From an uncultured Mycoplasmatota bacterium (GTDB taxonomy: Bacteria > Bacillota_I > Bacilli_A > RF39 > UBA660), in assembly GCA_947365915.1 (NCBI GenBank), contig CANAXT010000001.1, positions 71,347 through 104,510 on the forward strand: a stretch of DNA of 33,164 nucleotides, written 5' to 3'. Positions 6,295-14,986 of this stretch are shown piece after piece (within the stretch, counting starts at the first letter, position 1; each line of letters starts with the position of its first letter). The notes under the pieces were generated by a model. That model did no database searches and was not told where the DNA came from. It worked only from the letters and a program-made list of their open reading frames with translations. A program made the position numbers and the translations under genes.

Positions 6295-7461
6295 TTATTT
6301 ATCAAAATCTTTTTGACAATATTTATTATAAATTATCATTTGCAATAATATACTGAAAGATAAAATGGCTGCAACAATTCGTAGATTATTTAAATTAAAA
6401 GCATATAATACTGATACTAATAGGATCAATTCACTTACTGCCTTCCCAAGTCCATGAATCACTTCACTTAGGTAAGTATATTCCAATCGATATGTTGCTA
6501 ATGTTTTATTGGAACTAATATTAAATACTGCGGTATCTACCAAAATCTGAGTAATTTTATAAGCCATATTAAACACGATATTATAAATAATAAACATAGC
6601 AAATGAATTTGTAAAAATAATTGGAATTGTTACTATGAATATGGCAATAGCTGATACAAAAAAAGCATTTTTGTTTTCTTTTTCTTTTAAATATTTTTTG
6701 ACAAATAAAGAGGTTATTAATCCAAGGAATGCGAAAATAGCATTTAGGTTACCCAAACTGGATTCCGAACCCAAGGTTAAAAAAATAATAAATGTAATGG
6801 TAGTATCTAATCCTCCTCTAAATCCCATTCCTTCTAAGAACACAATCTTATATATTTCTTTTGCTTGTTTGTCCTTAAGTGCATACTTTATATTTGACAA
6901 TTTGATTGGACTCAAATTAAATTCATATTTATCCAGGTGAAAACTTGACAGTACCGCAAGCAATACTAATAAAATTATGATGACTAATAATATGGAATAT
7001 GAGGCATTTACAATGATATAGCCCATTCCAATTGTTGAGGCAATCGATATGATACTAGTAACAATACTATTATAAGAAAATATCTTTTTAAACTGAGTAT
7101 CATTTTTAAAATTATATAAAATCATCTTATATGGAGACCAATATAATAAATTTGTAGCAGAATCTAAAAGTGCATATAGATATATATAGTCTCGAATGTT
7201 ATGACCAAGACATAATAAGACAAATAGGCATAATCCATTTGAGAATAGCCCTAGACGGTAAACATTTAATACATTTTTTTTATTTAATAATTTTAAAGAT
7301 AGAAACGAAAATATTCCAATTACTGAATATTTTAGTGTATAATACAAAACCACACTAGCGAAATTACCATCTGTAATTTTTAAAAAATAAATGGCTAGAA
7401 ATAGTGAGGTAAATTTGCTTACAATGCTATTAATAGAATGCGTAAATACTATTTTTTCCAT
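6295..7461 (-). CDS. MFS-like membrane transporter (copy 2)
   Basis: This 388-residue, strongly hydrophobic protein has about 11-12 membrane helices and short basic loops, in the manner of the major facilitator superfamily. It is a diverged paralog of the protein at 9357-10541. Shared landmarks are an aromatic Y-W-(S/F)-P-Y segment at the end of a helix near residue 108 (LLYWSPYKMILYN; the other copy has SAYWFPYNLFVIN) and an E(G/F)-F-G/TGMN-GG loop near the middle. The start is an ATG behind AAAGGAGT. It is last in the gene order that begins at 11368 and follows the X remnant. The substrate is unknown; linkage to an ABC exporter suggests export of, or immunity to, a small molecule or peptide. 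Confidence 0.65.
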   Translation of the reverse strand: MEKIVFTHSINSIVSKFTSLFLAIYFLKITDGNFASVVLYYTLKYSVIGIFSFLSLKLLNKKNVLNVYRLGLFSNGLCLFVLLCLGHNIRDYIYLYALLDSATNLLYWSPYKMILYNFKNDTQFKKIFSYNSIVTSIISIASTIGMGYIIVNASYSILLVIIILLVLLAVLSSFHLDKYEFNLSPIKLSNIKYALKDKQAKEIYKIVFLEGMGFRGGLDTTITFIIFLTLGSESSLGNLNAIFAFLGLITSLFVKKYLKEKENKNAFFVSAIAIFIVTIPIIFTNSFAMFIIYNIVFNMAYKITQILVDTAVFNISSNKTLATYRLEYTYLSEVIHGLGKAVSELILLVSVLYAFNLNNLRIVAAILSFSILLQMIIYNKYCQKDFDK

Positions 7462-7500
7462 GCTTTTACTCCTTTATATTGAAAAATGTGTCTATAGTCT

Positions 7501-7614
7501 TTAAATCTTGTTAATTTTTTTATTGTTCCCTCTTCTTTGTTGTAAACTTTCTATTATTACAACTTTTCCAGTATATATGTGATTTCTACATACTACATAG
7601 TTTCTATTTTTCAT
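7501..7614 (-). pseudogene. Internally deleted copy of gene X
   Basis: The 5' end encodes MKNRNYVVCRNHIYTGKVV, nearly the same as the start of the 207-residue protein at 11624-12247 (MKNRNYVVCRDNIYVGEVV). About 60 bases later the DNA matches that gene's 3' end in a different frame: NKEEGTIKKLTRF against NQEEGPIKKLTML. About 500 bases are missing and the join is out of frame, so the 37-codon frame left has no likely function. It sits 3 bases after the ABC transporter stop and before the second MFS-like gene. Confidence 0.8.
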
Positions 7615-7617
7615 AAT

Positions 7618-9351
7618 CTAATTTTCATTTTCAATTCTTTCAAAGTCAATTTTGTCATATTTTGGAATGATATCTTCTGGTTTTCCACTATCAATGATGT
7701 TTCCATTATCAATGACAATAATGTCGTCCATATCTTTTAATGTAGATAATCTATGGGCAATACATATTATAGTTTGATCCTGAAAATATTGATGAATATT
7801 TTGCTGAATTTTGAATTCCGTATTGTTATCTAAACTACTTGTAGCTTCATCAAATACAACAATTTTTGCATCTCTCAAAAAAATTCTTGCTAATGCGATT
7901 CTTTGTCGTTGTCCTCCAGACAGTTTAATGCCTCTTTCTCCAACAATGGTATTATATTGATCATCTAATTTTTCTATAAACTCATGTAGTTCCGCTTTTT
8001 TTGCTGCATTTATAATTTCTTCCTCACTCGCACTTGGTTTTGCAATTTTAATATTTTCATATATCGTTGTATGTAATAATATGGTTTCCTGCGGAACATA
8101 CGTTAATTTTTCATATATAGATAATGTATTATAATCATAAATATTTTTTCCATCAATAAAAATTTTTCCTTTTTGTGGTTTATAGAATTTAAATAGCAAA
8201 TTTACAAGTGTCGTTTTTCCACTTCCACTTACACCAATAATTCCTATTTTTTGTTTTTCTTTTATGGTTAAGTCGAAATTTTCTAAAATATTATTTTTGG
8301 AATATTTAAATGTTACGTTCTGAAATTCTATGTTTCCATGATCTACTACAATGTTTTCTTTCTGACCATCTTCTATATTGATATCATCATATAATAAATC
8401 ATAACAGTTTTTGAGTACAACTAGGTATTCTCCAATATGAATATAAGCCCAGCTGAAACTTGTAGTTGAGGTTTTTAATGATATCATGGCATTAATAAAG
8501 AAAATAAGGCTTCCCAAAGTCATTAAGTGATTGCCATATTGATGGATGGAATATAATAATAACATGACAAATGTAACAATATAAGCAAGATTGGCTAGGG
8601 CACCATATGTAAATTCCTTGGTAGATGCCTTGTTTCTATAATCGTTCACCTCTTCTTTTTTGTTTTTTAATGTTTTAGAAAAGCTTTCTACTGCGCTATA
8701 GACTTTTAAGGTAGTGAAATTCAGTACTGCATCATTCAATACTCCATCATATTCTCTACTAATTTCTTGTGATTTTTGAATGAGTGGCAAATATGCTTTC
8801 GAAAAATATATGACCCTTGTGATGATAATTCCTATAAATAAAATGGATGCTGTTAAAAATATTTTTAAGTCGATTGTGTATAATATAATGAGACTACTAA
8901 TCATAGAAGTTAATAATGAGACAAATCCAGTTGTCATTCTGGTATTCAATTCTCCTATTTTTTTATTGACTTCATTGATGGAAGAGGTAATTTTTCCACT
9001 AAAGTTATTTATAAAAAAAGAATAACTTTTTTTATTTAAATGGCTAAACAGCTTTTGAGATATATATGGGGTTTGTTTTTTGACCATATGAATGGTTCTT
9101 ACAATATTAGAGATATAATAAAATAGTAGTTCTAATATGATAATCAATATTAATGTAATTGCTACCTGGTAAAGATTAGGAACTTCGAAATTGGGATTGC
9201 TTGGGAGATCAATCATTCCTTTTATAATATACTGTTTTATTAGGTTAAATATTTGTGATATGATCATACTAAAGATCATAACAAACGTTAATAGTTTAAC
9301 TGGTTTATACAAAGAAAGCAAAAAATGAATGAAGTCTTTATTTTTTTTCAT
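7618..9351 (-). CDS. ABC exporter, fused permease and ATPase
   Basis: This is a type I ABC half-exporter: about six membrane helices in residues 20-320, then a nucleotide-binding domain. Numbered from an upstream GTG at 9360, the Walker A GVSGSGKTT is at 376-384, the Q-loop VPQE at about 424, LSGGQ at 480-484, Walker B IVVFDE at 500-505 and the H-loop histidine at 536. All catalytic residues are intact; it would work as a homodimer or with another half. The GTG overlaps the upstream TGA, but GAGGAG lies 8 bases before the ATG at 9351, which I prefer (577 residues). It has no C39 peptidase domain. It is coupled to the MFS-like gene upstream. The substrate is unknown. Confidence 0.9.
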   Translation of the reverse strand: MKKNKDFIHFLLSLYKPVKLLTFVMIFSMIISQIFNLIKQYIIKGMIDLPSNPNFEVPNLYQVAITLILIIILELLFYYISNIVRTIHMVKKQTPYISQKLFSHLNKKSYSFFINNFSGKITSSINEVNKKIGELNTRMTTGFVSLLTSMISSLIILYTIDLKIFLTASILFIGIIITRVIYFSKAYLPLIQKSQEISREYDGVLNDAVLNFTTLKVYSAVESFSKTLKNKKEEVNDYRNKASTKEFTYGALANLAYIVTFVMLLLYSIHQYGNHLMTLGSLIFFINAMISLKTSTTSFSWAYIHIGEYLVVLKNCYDLLYDDINIEDGQKENIVVDHGNIEFQNVTFKYSKNNILENFDLTIKEKQKIGIIGVSGSGKTTLVNLLFKFYKPQKGKIFIDGKNIYDYNTLSIYEKLTYVPQETILLHTTIYENIKIAKPSASEEEIINAAKKAELHEFIEKLDDQYNTIVGERGIKLSGGQRQRIALARIFLRDAKIVVFDEATSSLDNNTEFKIQQNIHQYFQDQTIICIAHRLSTLKDMDDIIVIDNGNIIDSGKPEDIIPKYDKIDFERIENEN

Positions 9352-9356
9352 ATTGA

Positions 9357-10541
9357 TCACTCCTCAAATTTTTCTATTTTTGTAATATTAAGCCCCATGA
9401 TAAAAATAGATAATGTTAGCAATATCATAACTAAATTTAATAGTGTTTCATTTCCTGTGACTCCTGCTAGTAGTAATAGCGTATATCCAATGATTCTACC
9501 ACTATTTAGCATTCCTTCTCGAATTGCGAAAAATTCGCTTTGATGGTTTTCTTCTACGATTTTACTATTTGATAAGTTGAATAGTCTAATTTCTTTGGTC
9601 ATAACTAAAAGTGTCGCAAATACAACATAACAAATGTTATAAAGAATCACTGTGATGTTATTTTTAAAAAGTAATAAAGCAATCACAGATAAGATTGGTA
9701 ATATACTGGAAAGGACAATGATGTTTTTATCACTTTTATTTTTGTATATTTTTCCATATATTTTGATCATTATCATCGATATTATGGTTGTAATGGAGGT
9801 GATAATACCTAGGTTCATATTGGTTTTAAACGATTGAAATATCAATATAGTAATTAATATTTTCAAGGCTCCTCCACTAATATTCATGCCAGTAAAGAAT
9901 TCTACAATGCACATTTTTTTTATTTGGGCATTGTTTCTTAATAATTCCCATGTTTTTTTGGGATTAAATTGTTCTAGTTCAGTTTTCTTTTCTGGCATTA
10001 ATATAAATGATAATATTATTTGAATGATTGATATCAGTAATATGATGATGGCTGTTAATTCATAATTGGTAACAGTAATGATTGATCCTAATATAATTGG
10101 ACAAAGGATACCGACAATGGAAGATACCGTTTTCATTCTTACTGTGAACTCTGTTCTTTCAGGGTTATCTATTCTATTGATGACAAATAGGTTGTATGGA
10201 AACCAATAAGCGCTACAGGATATTCCGTATAATAGTGATATCAATAATAAATGGTTTACTATATTTTCTTTTAATATAATAATGGTTAAAATATATAAAT
10301 AGTTTAATATAATACCAAGTCGAAACATTCCAATTCTGAATTTACGTTTGATAATACTTGCGATTAAAAAGCTCCCCAAAGCTAGTAATAGGTATGAGAA
10401 TATATAGTATATGGATAGGTCTGTAATACTTTCTTGCGACGTTTTGATAAAGTATGTTGTTAAAAATGGTCCTAGAAACAGATCCATGATGTCTCTCATT
10501 GCGGTAATGGCTATGATGATATTTCCTTCTAATTTTTTCAT
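9357..10541 (-). CDS. MFS-like membrane transporter (copy 1)
   Basis: This 394-residue protein has about 12 membrane helices and resembles the 388-residue protein at 6295-7461 along its length, including the YWFPY segment near residue 113 and the FFTGMNISGG loop near 215. It starts at an ATG with AAGGA about 9 bases upstream and lies 14 bases after the DUF5684-like gene. Its TGA overlaps the possible GTG start of the ABC exporter, so the genes are in one operon. It may be an exporter or an immunity-type permease; no substrate motif is visible. Confidence 0.65.
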   Translation of the reverse strand: MKKLEGNIIIAITAMRDIMDLFLGPFLTTYFIKTSQESITDLSIYYIFSYLLLALGSFLIASIIKRKFRIGMFRLGIILNYLYILTIIILKENIVNHLLLISLLYGISCSAYWFPYNLFVINRIDNPERTEFTVRMKTVSSIVGILCPIILGSIITVTNYELTAIIILLISIIQIILSFILMPEKKTELEQFNPKKTWELLRNNAQIKKMCIVEFFTGMNISGGALKILITILIFQSFKTNMNLGIITSITTIISMIMIKIYGKIYKNKSDKNIIVLSSILPILSVIALLLFKNNITVILYNICYVVFATLLVMTKEIRLFNLSNSKIVEENHQSEFFAIREGMLNSGRIIGYTLLLLAGVTGNETLLNLVMILLTLSIFIMGLNITKIEKFEE

Positions 10542-10555
10542 ATGTGAATTCCTTT

Positions 10556-11368
10556 TTATGCTTTACTATATTTTGAATCATCAAATGCTAGTAAAGGGCA
10601 GAAGATGGTTGAAAAAAACATTAGTAATATGCAATCAGTTTCATCTTTTTGAAATGATTTTCCTAGGTAATAATGGAGGAACAATGAAAATACTAAATTC
10701 CCAATTGGAATAAATAAGAGAGGCGCATACCATGGGGATCCTAGTACATCTTTTGTTAGGCATCCCACGTTATAAAATGGGATTAAGGCAATCCATCCTT
10801 TGTTTCTGATTTTCTTTTCAATTCCCCATATGCTTACGATATAAATCAGTATAATCATCAATATTGGTACTAAAAACCACCAACAGGCTTTGAAGTTTAA
10901 TTGATATCGATAACCAAAGTGTTTGAATAAATCGATAATTTCTTTTTTGTATTCTTTGTTTGCGCTTGCATATAATATAGAGTTTTTATTTTGTGTGACT
11001 TTTTTGTATTTTTCTCCACTTGTGGTTAATTCTGAATATACGGAAAAAATATCAATGTTAAAGTTACCTATCACATTGTAATTGTTTGCAACATCATTTT
11101 TTTGGTTTAGCAAAATTTGGTTTCGTTTGTCTGTATTTTTTGTCACAATATAATTAATATTAATGGGACAATTTTCTGTTGCTAGGTTAATTTCATTGAA
11201 TTCTGCGATATCTGCCATATCGCATCCTTTTGTTTTCATATATCTTATGAGTTCATCTTTTTCTATTTCTTTTGGAAGATGGAACCAAAATAAGGAAATA
11301 AACCCTATGATTGTACTAATTACTATAATTGCGTTACAAATGATTGTAAAAATTAATCCTTTTTTCAT
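10556..11368 (-). CDS. Membrane protein with DUF5684-like C-terminus
   Basis: The protein has an N-terminal membrane helix, an external domain of about 130 residues, and a C-terminal membrane part resembling DUF5684 (KGWIALIPFYNVGCL, then SPWYAPLLFIPIGNLVFSLFLHYYLGKSF, then CPLLAFDDSKYS). A frame opens further upstream at TTG 11419, but a TTGAAA-N17-TATAAT promoter overlaps that stretch and AGGAG (11376-11380) lies 7 bases before the ATG at 11368. The real product is therefore 270 residues starting MKKGLIF. It is first in the operon that continues to the MFS-like and ABC genes. It could be a membrane scaffold or chaperone for the exporter; function unknown. Confidence 0.65.
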   Translation of the reverse strand: MKKGLIFTIICNAIIVISTIIGFISLFWFHLPKEIEKDELIRYMKTKGCDMADIAEFNEINLATENCPININYIVTKNTDKRNQILLNQKNDVANNYNVIGNFNIDIFSVYSELTTSGEKYKKVTQNKNSILYASANKEYKKEIIDLFKHFGYRYQLNFKACWWFLVPILMIILIYIVSIWGIEKKIRNKGWIALIPFYNVGCLTKDVLGSPWYAPLLFIPIGNLVFSLFLHYYLGKSFQKDETDCILLMFFSTIFCPLLAFDDSKYSKA

Positions 11369-11390
11369 TTTACTACTCCTAACTGGTTCC

Positions 11391-11419
11391 ATTATATCAA
11401 ATTTTCTTTCATTTTTCAA
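11391..11419 (-). promoter_or_regulatory. Promoter of the export operon
   Basis: On the minus strand: TTGAAA (11419-11414), a 17-base spacer and TATAAT (11396-11391). It fixes the start of the downstream gene at 11368. Confidence 0.75.
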
Positions 11420-11596
11420 AAAATAAGCTCTATCCTAATTGCTAGGAGTAATATTAAAAGTAAAGGAAACAATTGTACCTTAGAACCTAGGTTGTATCAG
11501 ATTCCCCTTTGCGAACTAGTACACAGCTAAAAAATATATATCGTTTTCGTGAATTTGGTATTATTCAGGTTTTAAGAAAGCTATTTTCCTTCTTCT

Positions 11597-11632
11597 AAAA
11601 AAAATGATCTTAAATATGTCTGATCATTTTTT
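11597..11632 (-). terminator. Terminator of gene X
   Basis: AAAAAATGATC and GATCATTTTTTTT form the stem on the minus strand, with a 12-base loop. The TGA stop of gene X (11624-11626) lies inside the stem. The next 170 bases, up to the export-operon promoter, hold nothing else I can support. Confidence 0.8.
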
Positions 11633-12247
11633 AAGCATTGTTAATTTTTTTATTGGGCCTTCTTCTTGGTTCGGAGTAAAAACGCCCATTCCATCGTCTG
11701 AATATCCAGCCAAATCCATTAATGTTTTATCTCCTCTATCATCTAAAAGATCCCAATAGTCTTCTGGAAATACGGCCTTTTTTAAACTAGAAAATATTCT
11801 ACCACTTTTTGAATTTCCAGTAATTACTTCTTTCCAACCGAATAATTCACAATGATCTTTCGCAAACCTTCCTGTAAAGAAAGTTTCACGGATTTTTATG
11901 ATATCTTCCCATTTTAAATCTTTTTCATATCCATAGTATTCTAAAAGAAGTCCTAGACTGCATACTTTATTAATTACGATACCATTTTTTGAGCTTAAAC
12001 AAGTTTCATCGGCTGTCAAATTTAAAATTGGATAATTTGGAGATTGATATAGTAAATCATTTGCTCTTTTACTTTCATCTAAGGTGAATAGCATGCTTCT
12101 ATAGGGTCTTCCAAAATTAACGTTTAATTGTCCTGGTTTGGTTCCAAAGAAAATACTTTCTCCTTCATAACGATATATGCGAAAAGCTTTTACAACTTCT
12201 CCAACATATATGTTGTCTCTACATACTACATAGTTTCTATTTTTCAT
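11624..12247 (-). CDS. Unknown 207-residue protein X
   Basis: This is a soluble protein of 207 residues with no signal peptide. A basic, aromatic start (MKNRNYVVCRDNIYVGEV) is followed by mixed alpha/beta-like sequence. Its late part, AGYSDDGMGVFTPNQEEGPI, is acidic and glycine-rich. It has its own strong promoter (12308-12336), an AAGGAG ribosome binding site and a terminator overlapping its stop, so it is a monocistronic gene. A shrunken second copy lies at 7501-7614 between the ABC exporter and the second MFS-like gene, which ties X to this transporter set by history. I recognise no family; regulator, immunity or modifying roles are all possible. Confidence 0.65.
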   Translation of the reverse strand: MKNRNYVVCRDNIYVGEVVKAFRIYRYEGESIFFGTKPGQLNVNFGRPYRSMLFTLDESKRANDLLYQSPNYPILNLTADETCLSSKNGIVINKVCSLGLLLEYYGYEKDLKWEDIIKIRETFFTGRFAKDHCELFGWKEVITGNSKSGRIFSSLKKAVFPEDYWDLLDDRGDKTLMDLAGYSDDGMGVFTPNQEEGPIKKLTMLKK

Positions 12248-12307
12248 TAGTTTCTCCTTCTATTAAAGTCTTTTGCTACTTTTTTCGCGTTTTTTTATTT
12301 CGGAGCT

Positions 12308-12336
12308 ATTATACTAAATAAGTTACGGTTTTACAA
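12308..12336 (-). promoter_or_regulatory. Promoter of gene X
   Basis: On the minus strand: TTGTAA (12336-12331), a 17-base spacer and TATAAT (12313-12308), about 60 bases before the ATG. Confidence 0.7.
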
Positions 12337-12355
12337 GTCCTTTTACAAAATAAAT

Positions 12356-12949
12356 TCAAATACCAGAGTCTTTAGAAATCTCTAATTCTAGCCAATTCAT
12401 TAATTCCTTTAAAACTTCTTCTCTATTTTTTGAGGTATCATAATATTTGATTCCATATTTTGGACATTCTTTTTTTAGCATTTCATTTTTTGAATGCCAA
12501 TCAATGGCGTGTTGTTTTATGTAATCTTTGGATAATCCAAATGTCCAATCTTCCTCTGTATCGTGTTGGATACAAAGTTCTACTATCTCTTCTACGCTTA
12601 AATCTCCAAGTCCTAAACATACTACAATTGTATTTTCAAAATGAATCATTTCATGTACTAGTTTTGGATGCAATTGCCCACTTTCTAGTATATATCCATA
12701 TTGATTATCATCTGAAATACAGGCATTAAAAAATTCTAATAGTGTCTTTTGAAAGTATTCACTGTGTTCAAATTCTTTTTGCTTATCTACATGTGCTCTA
12801 TAGTATGCTTCTTTGTTTTGTGCTCTTATCATTGCCCATTTTAGGGTATCACTATGTATTAGGTTGGAAGTTTTGAATTTTTTTTTCAGCATTCTACTGA
12901 GTGTGGTTTTTCCGGCTCTTCCAATTCCTATGATTAAAATATTTTTCAT
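12356..12949 (-). CDS. P-loop kinase-like ATPase
   Basis: This 197-residue protein has a Walker A GIGRAGKTT at residues 7-15 and a nucleoside/adenylate-kinase-like fold: IHSDTLKW after the first helix, YILESGQLHPKL in the middle and KYGIKYYDTS near the end. It probably phosphorylates a small molecule or acts as a topology-modulation-type kinase; the substrate cannot be read from the sequence. Its ATG overlaps the TGA of murC (ATGA), so it is translated with murC and may respond to the same need. Confidence 0.75.
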   Translation of the reverse strand: MKNILIIGIGRAGKTTLSRMLKKKFKTSNLIHSDTLKWAMIRAQNKEAYYRAHVDKQKEFEHSEYFQKTLLEFFNACISDDNQYGYILESGQLHPKLVHEMIHFENTIVVCLGLGDLSVEEIVELCIQHDTEEDWTFGLSKDYIKQHAIDWHSKNEMLKKECPKYGIKYYDTSKNREEVLKELMNWLELEISKDSGI

Positions 12950-14250
12950 TTTGCTTCTTTCAATCGTTTTTCATATTCTTCTTGTAAGACATAAATGTCT
13001 TTACTACTCATAAATATTAAAACAGCGTTTTCATATTGTAATAATTGGTCTACAGAGTCTATAGAAATATATTTTCCATGGTCTAGTTTGTCTAGAATCA
13101 CTTCATATGTAACATCGTCATATCCTGTTTCTTCTCGGTCAACCCCAACATCCATAATGTAAGATTCATCGGCTAGATTTAAAGCTTCTGCGAATTCGTC
13201 TGCAAATTCTTTGGTCCTTGATAATGTGTGGGTTTTTAAAATGGCAATAATTTTTTTATTTGGATATTTTTGTCTGGCTGCTTTGATGGTTACTTTGACT
13301 TCAGTTGGATGGTGGGCATAGTCATCAATGGTTACGATGTCACCGATTTCTTTTTCTTTAAATCTTCGTTTGGCTCCTTCAAATGATTTTAGATGTTTGG
13401 CGACTTCTTTGGCTTCTAGTCGTTCATAGTAACAAACGCCAATGACTGCTAACGCATTTAAAAGCATGTGTTTTCCATAAAGGGGCAAGTCAAAGTGTCC
13501 ATAATAGTTTCCTTCTACGAAAACATCGAATTCGGTTCCTGAATCTTTATATTCGACATCTTTTGCGATGATATCGTTATCTTCTTTGAGTCCATAATAA
13601 AATATAGGTGGGTTTACTTCTAGTGTATGAGTATATGGATCATCTCCACAAGCAAGTACCATTTTTTCAGCTTTGTTTGCAAAGCTTTGATAAGCGTCAA
13701 TCACATCATCGATGTCTTTATAATAATCGATATGATCCAATTCTATGTTGGTTATTATGGCATAGTTTGGATCATAGTCTAAAAAGTGTCTTTTGTATTC
13801 GCAGGCTTCTAATGCGAAATATTGGTTTTCTTTTTTGGCGAAACCTGATCCATCTCCAATTAGGTAGTTACAACCAATCATATTTTCTAAGACATGAGAC
13901 ATCATCGCTGTTGTTGTTGTTTTTCCATGACATCCTGATATGGCAATGGTTTTAAATTTATTGGTTAATTTCGCAACCATTTCTTGATAAGTATAAATTT
14001 TAAGGTCTAAATCCATTGCTTTTTGTACTTCTATATTGTGTTCATTAAAGGCGTTTCCTTTTACAATAATCATTCCAGGTTCAATATTATTTTCATCAAA
14101 TGGAAGAATTCGAATTCCTTTTTCAATCAAGTCTTTTTCGGTAAAGAAATGGTCTGGTTTATCACTTCCTTGTATTTCATAACCTAAGTCTTTCATAATT
14201 TGTGCTAGTGCACTCATACCAGTCCCTTTTATTCCTATAAAATGATACAT
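12946..14250 (-). CDS. murC: UDP-N-acetylmuramate--L-alanine ligase
   Basis: MurC joins L-alanine to UDP-MurNAc with ATP, the first peptide step of cell-wall precursor synthesis in the cytoplasm. Seen here: the N-terminal UDP-binding loop GIKGTGMSALA (6-16), the P-loop GCHGKTTTT (106-114), TNIELDHIDYY with H173, the central ALEACEYKRHFL segment, and DDYAHHPTEV in the C-terminal domain. Length 434 is at the short end for the family. It starts at an ATG with GGGAG 8 bases upstream. It lies between the Tad operon and a kinase gene rather than in a dcw cluster. Confidence 0.93.
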   Translation of the reverse strand: MYHFIGIKGTGMSALAQIMKDLGYEIQGSDKPDHFFTEKDLIEKGIRILPFDENNIEPGMIIVKGNAFNEHNIEVQKAMDLDLKIYTYQEMVAKLTNKFKTIAISGCHGKTTTTAMMSHVLENMIGCNYLIGDGSGFAKKENQYFALEACEYKRHFLDYDPNYAIITNIELDHIDYYKDIDDVIDAYQSFANKAEKMVLACGDDPYTHTLEVNPPIFYYGLKEDNDIIAKDVEYKDSGTEFDVFVEGNYYGHFDLPLYGKHMLLNALAVIGVCYYERLEAKEVAKHLKSFEGAKRRFKEKEIGDIVTIDDYAHHPTEVKVTIKAARQKYPNKKIIAILKTHTLSRTKEFADEFAEALNLADESYIMDVGVDREETGYDDVTYEVILDKLDHGKYISIDSVDQLLQYENAVLIFMSSKDIYVLQEEYEKRLKEAK

Positions 14251-14269
14251 ATTTTCATCTCCCTAATCT

Positions 14270-14275
14270 ATTATA
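14270..14275 (-). promoter_or_regulatory. Possible murC -10 element
   Basis: TATAAT on the minus strand about 20 bases before the murC start, within the 30-base gap after tadC. The -35 region is poor (TTAATT at 17 bases), so murC may also be read from the Tad operon. Confidence 0.4.
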
Positions 14276-14281
14276 CTGCAT

Positions 14282-14986
14282 TTATCCTAAAAAATTAAGA
14301 ATAAATGGTCCTAAAATCAGCATCATAATGAGTGGTACAACAAATAAAACGGAAACAATACTAATTTTATTTGGAATTTTATTGATTTGTCCTTTAATTT
14401 CTAATATTTGTTTGTCTCTTAAAAATGCGATTTGATTATACATGGTATCTAAGATACTATTTCCAAAGATATTGGTTTGTGTAATGTTTAAGATAATGTT
14501 GTTGACGGTTTCTGATGGAATCCGTTTTTTCATGTCTTCTAATGCTTCTAGTAATGATTTTCCAAAGTGTACTTCTAATAGTGATCGTTTGAATTCATCA
14601 GATAGTTCTGAGTTCACATTAGCAACGGTTACTTCTAGCGAGTTTTCTAGGTTTCTTCCAGATTCTAGTGTAAGTGTTAGAATTTCAAAAAAGTATAATG
14701 CTTCATGGTCCAGTTTTCGAATGCGTTCTTTGAGTGGTTTTGTGAGCACTATATAGTAATAAGCATAATACCAGACAAGGGTAATGGCAGGTGCGAAAAT
14801 ATAGGCATGTTTTGATTGATATAGGACAATCAAAAAGACAATCAGTGAAGATAAAAGTCGTAAGTTAATGAATGTTGTGGCATCAAATTTGGCTTTTTTG
14901 CCCAACATGTTAATTCGCATTCCAATGTTTTCTAAGTCTTCTTCACGGTAAATTTTTCGAATGAAATTGTTTTTCACGGTTTTCAC
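14282..14986 (-). CDS. tadC: TadC-like type II/Tad secretion inner-membrane protein
   Basis: This 234-residue protein has a T2SSF (GspF) domain: two helices near the start (residues 40-85), a cytoplasmic four-helix core with the conserved ILTLTLESGRNLENSLEV and HFGKSLLEALEDM, and a C-terminal helix with VPLIMMLILGPFIL. Together with TadB it forms the membrane platform of a Tad machine. The frame opens at a GTG that overlaps the TadB stop (GTGA); a second GTG three codons later is also possible. It is the last gene of the Tad operon. Confidence 0.8.
   Translation of the reverse strand: MKTVKNNFIRKIYREEDLENIGMRINMLGKKAKFDATTFINLRLLSSLIVFLIVLYQSKHAYIFAPAITLVWYYAYYYIVLTKPLKERIRKLDHEALYFFEILTLTLESGRNLENSLEVTVANVNSELSDEFKRSLLEVHFGKSLLEALEDMKKRIPSETVNNIILNITQTNIFGNSILDTMYNQIAFLRDKQILEIKGQINKIPNKISIVSVLFVVPLIMMLILGPFILNFLG

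Noticed and set aside
10342-10584. Frame opposite in phase to the start of the MFS-like gene
   Set aside because: It lies within the MFS-like gene in another frame, is poor in family features, and has no ribosome binding site.
11369-11419. Upstream start (TTG) for the DUF5684-like protein
   Set aside because: A consensus-like promoter overlaps this stretch and an AGGAG lies at the right distance from the ATG at 11368.
11440-11520. T-box-like or riboswitch leader before the export operon
   Set aside because: No specifier or antiterminator signature such as GGGTGGNACC is present, and the stretch lies upstream of the promoter.
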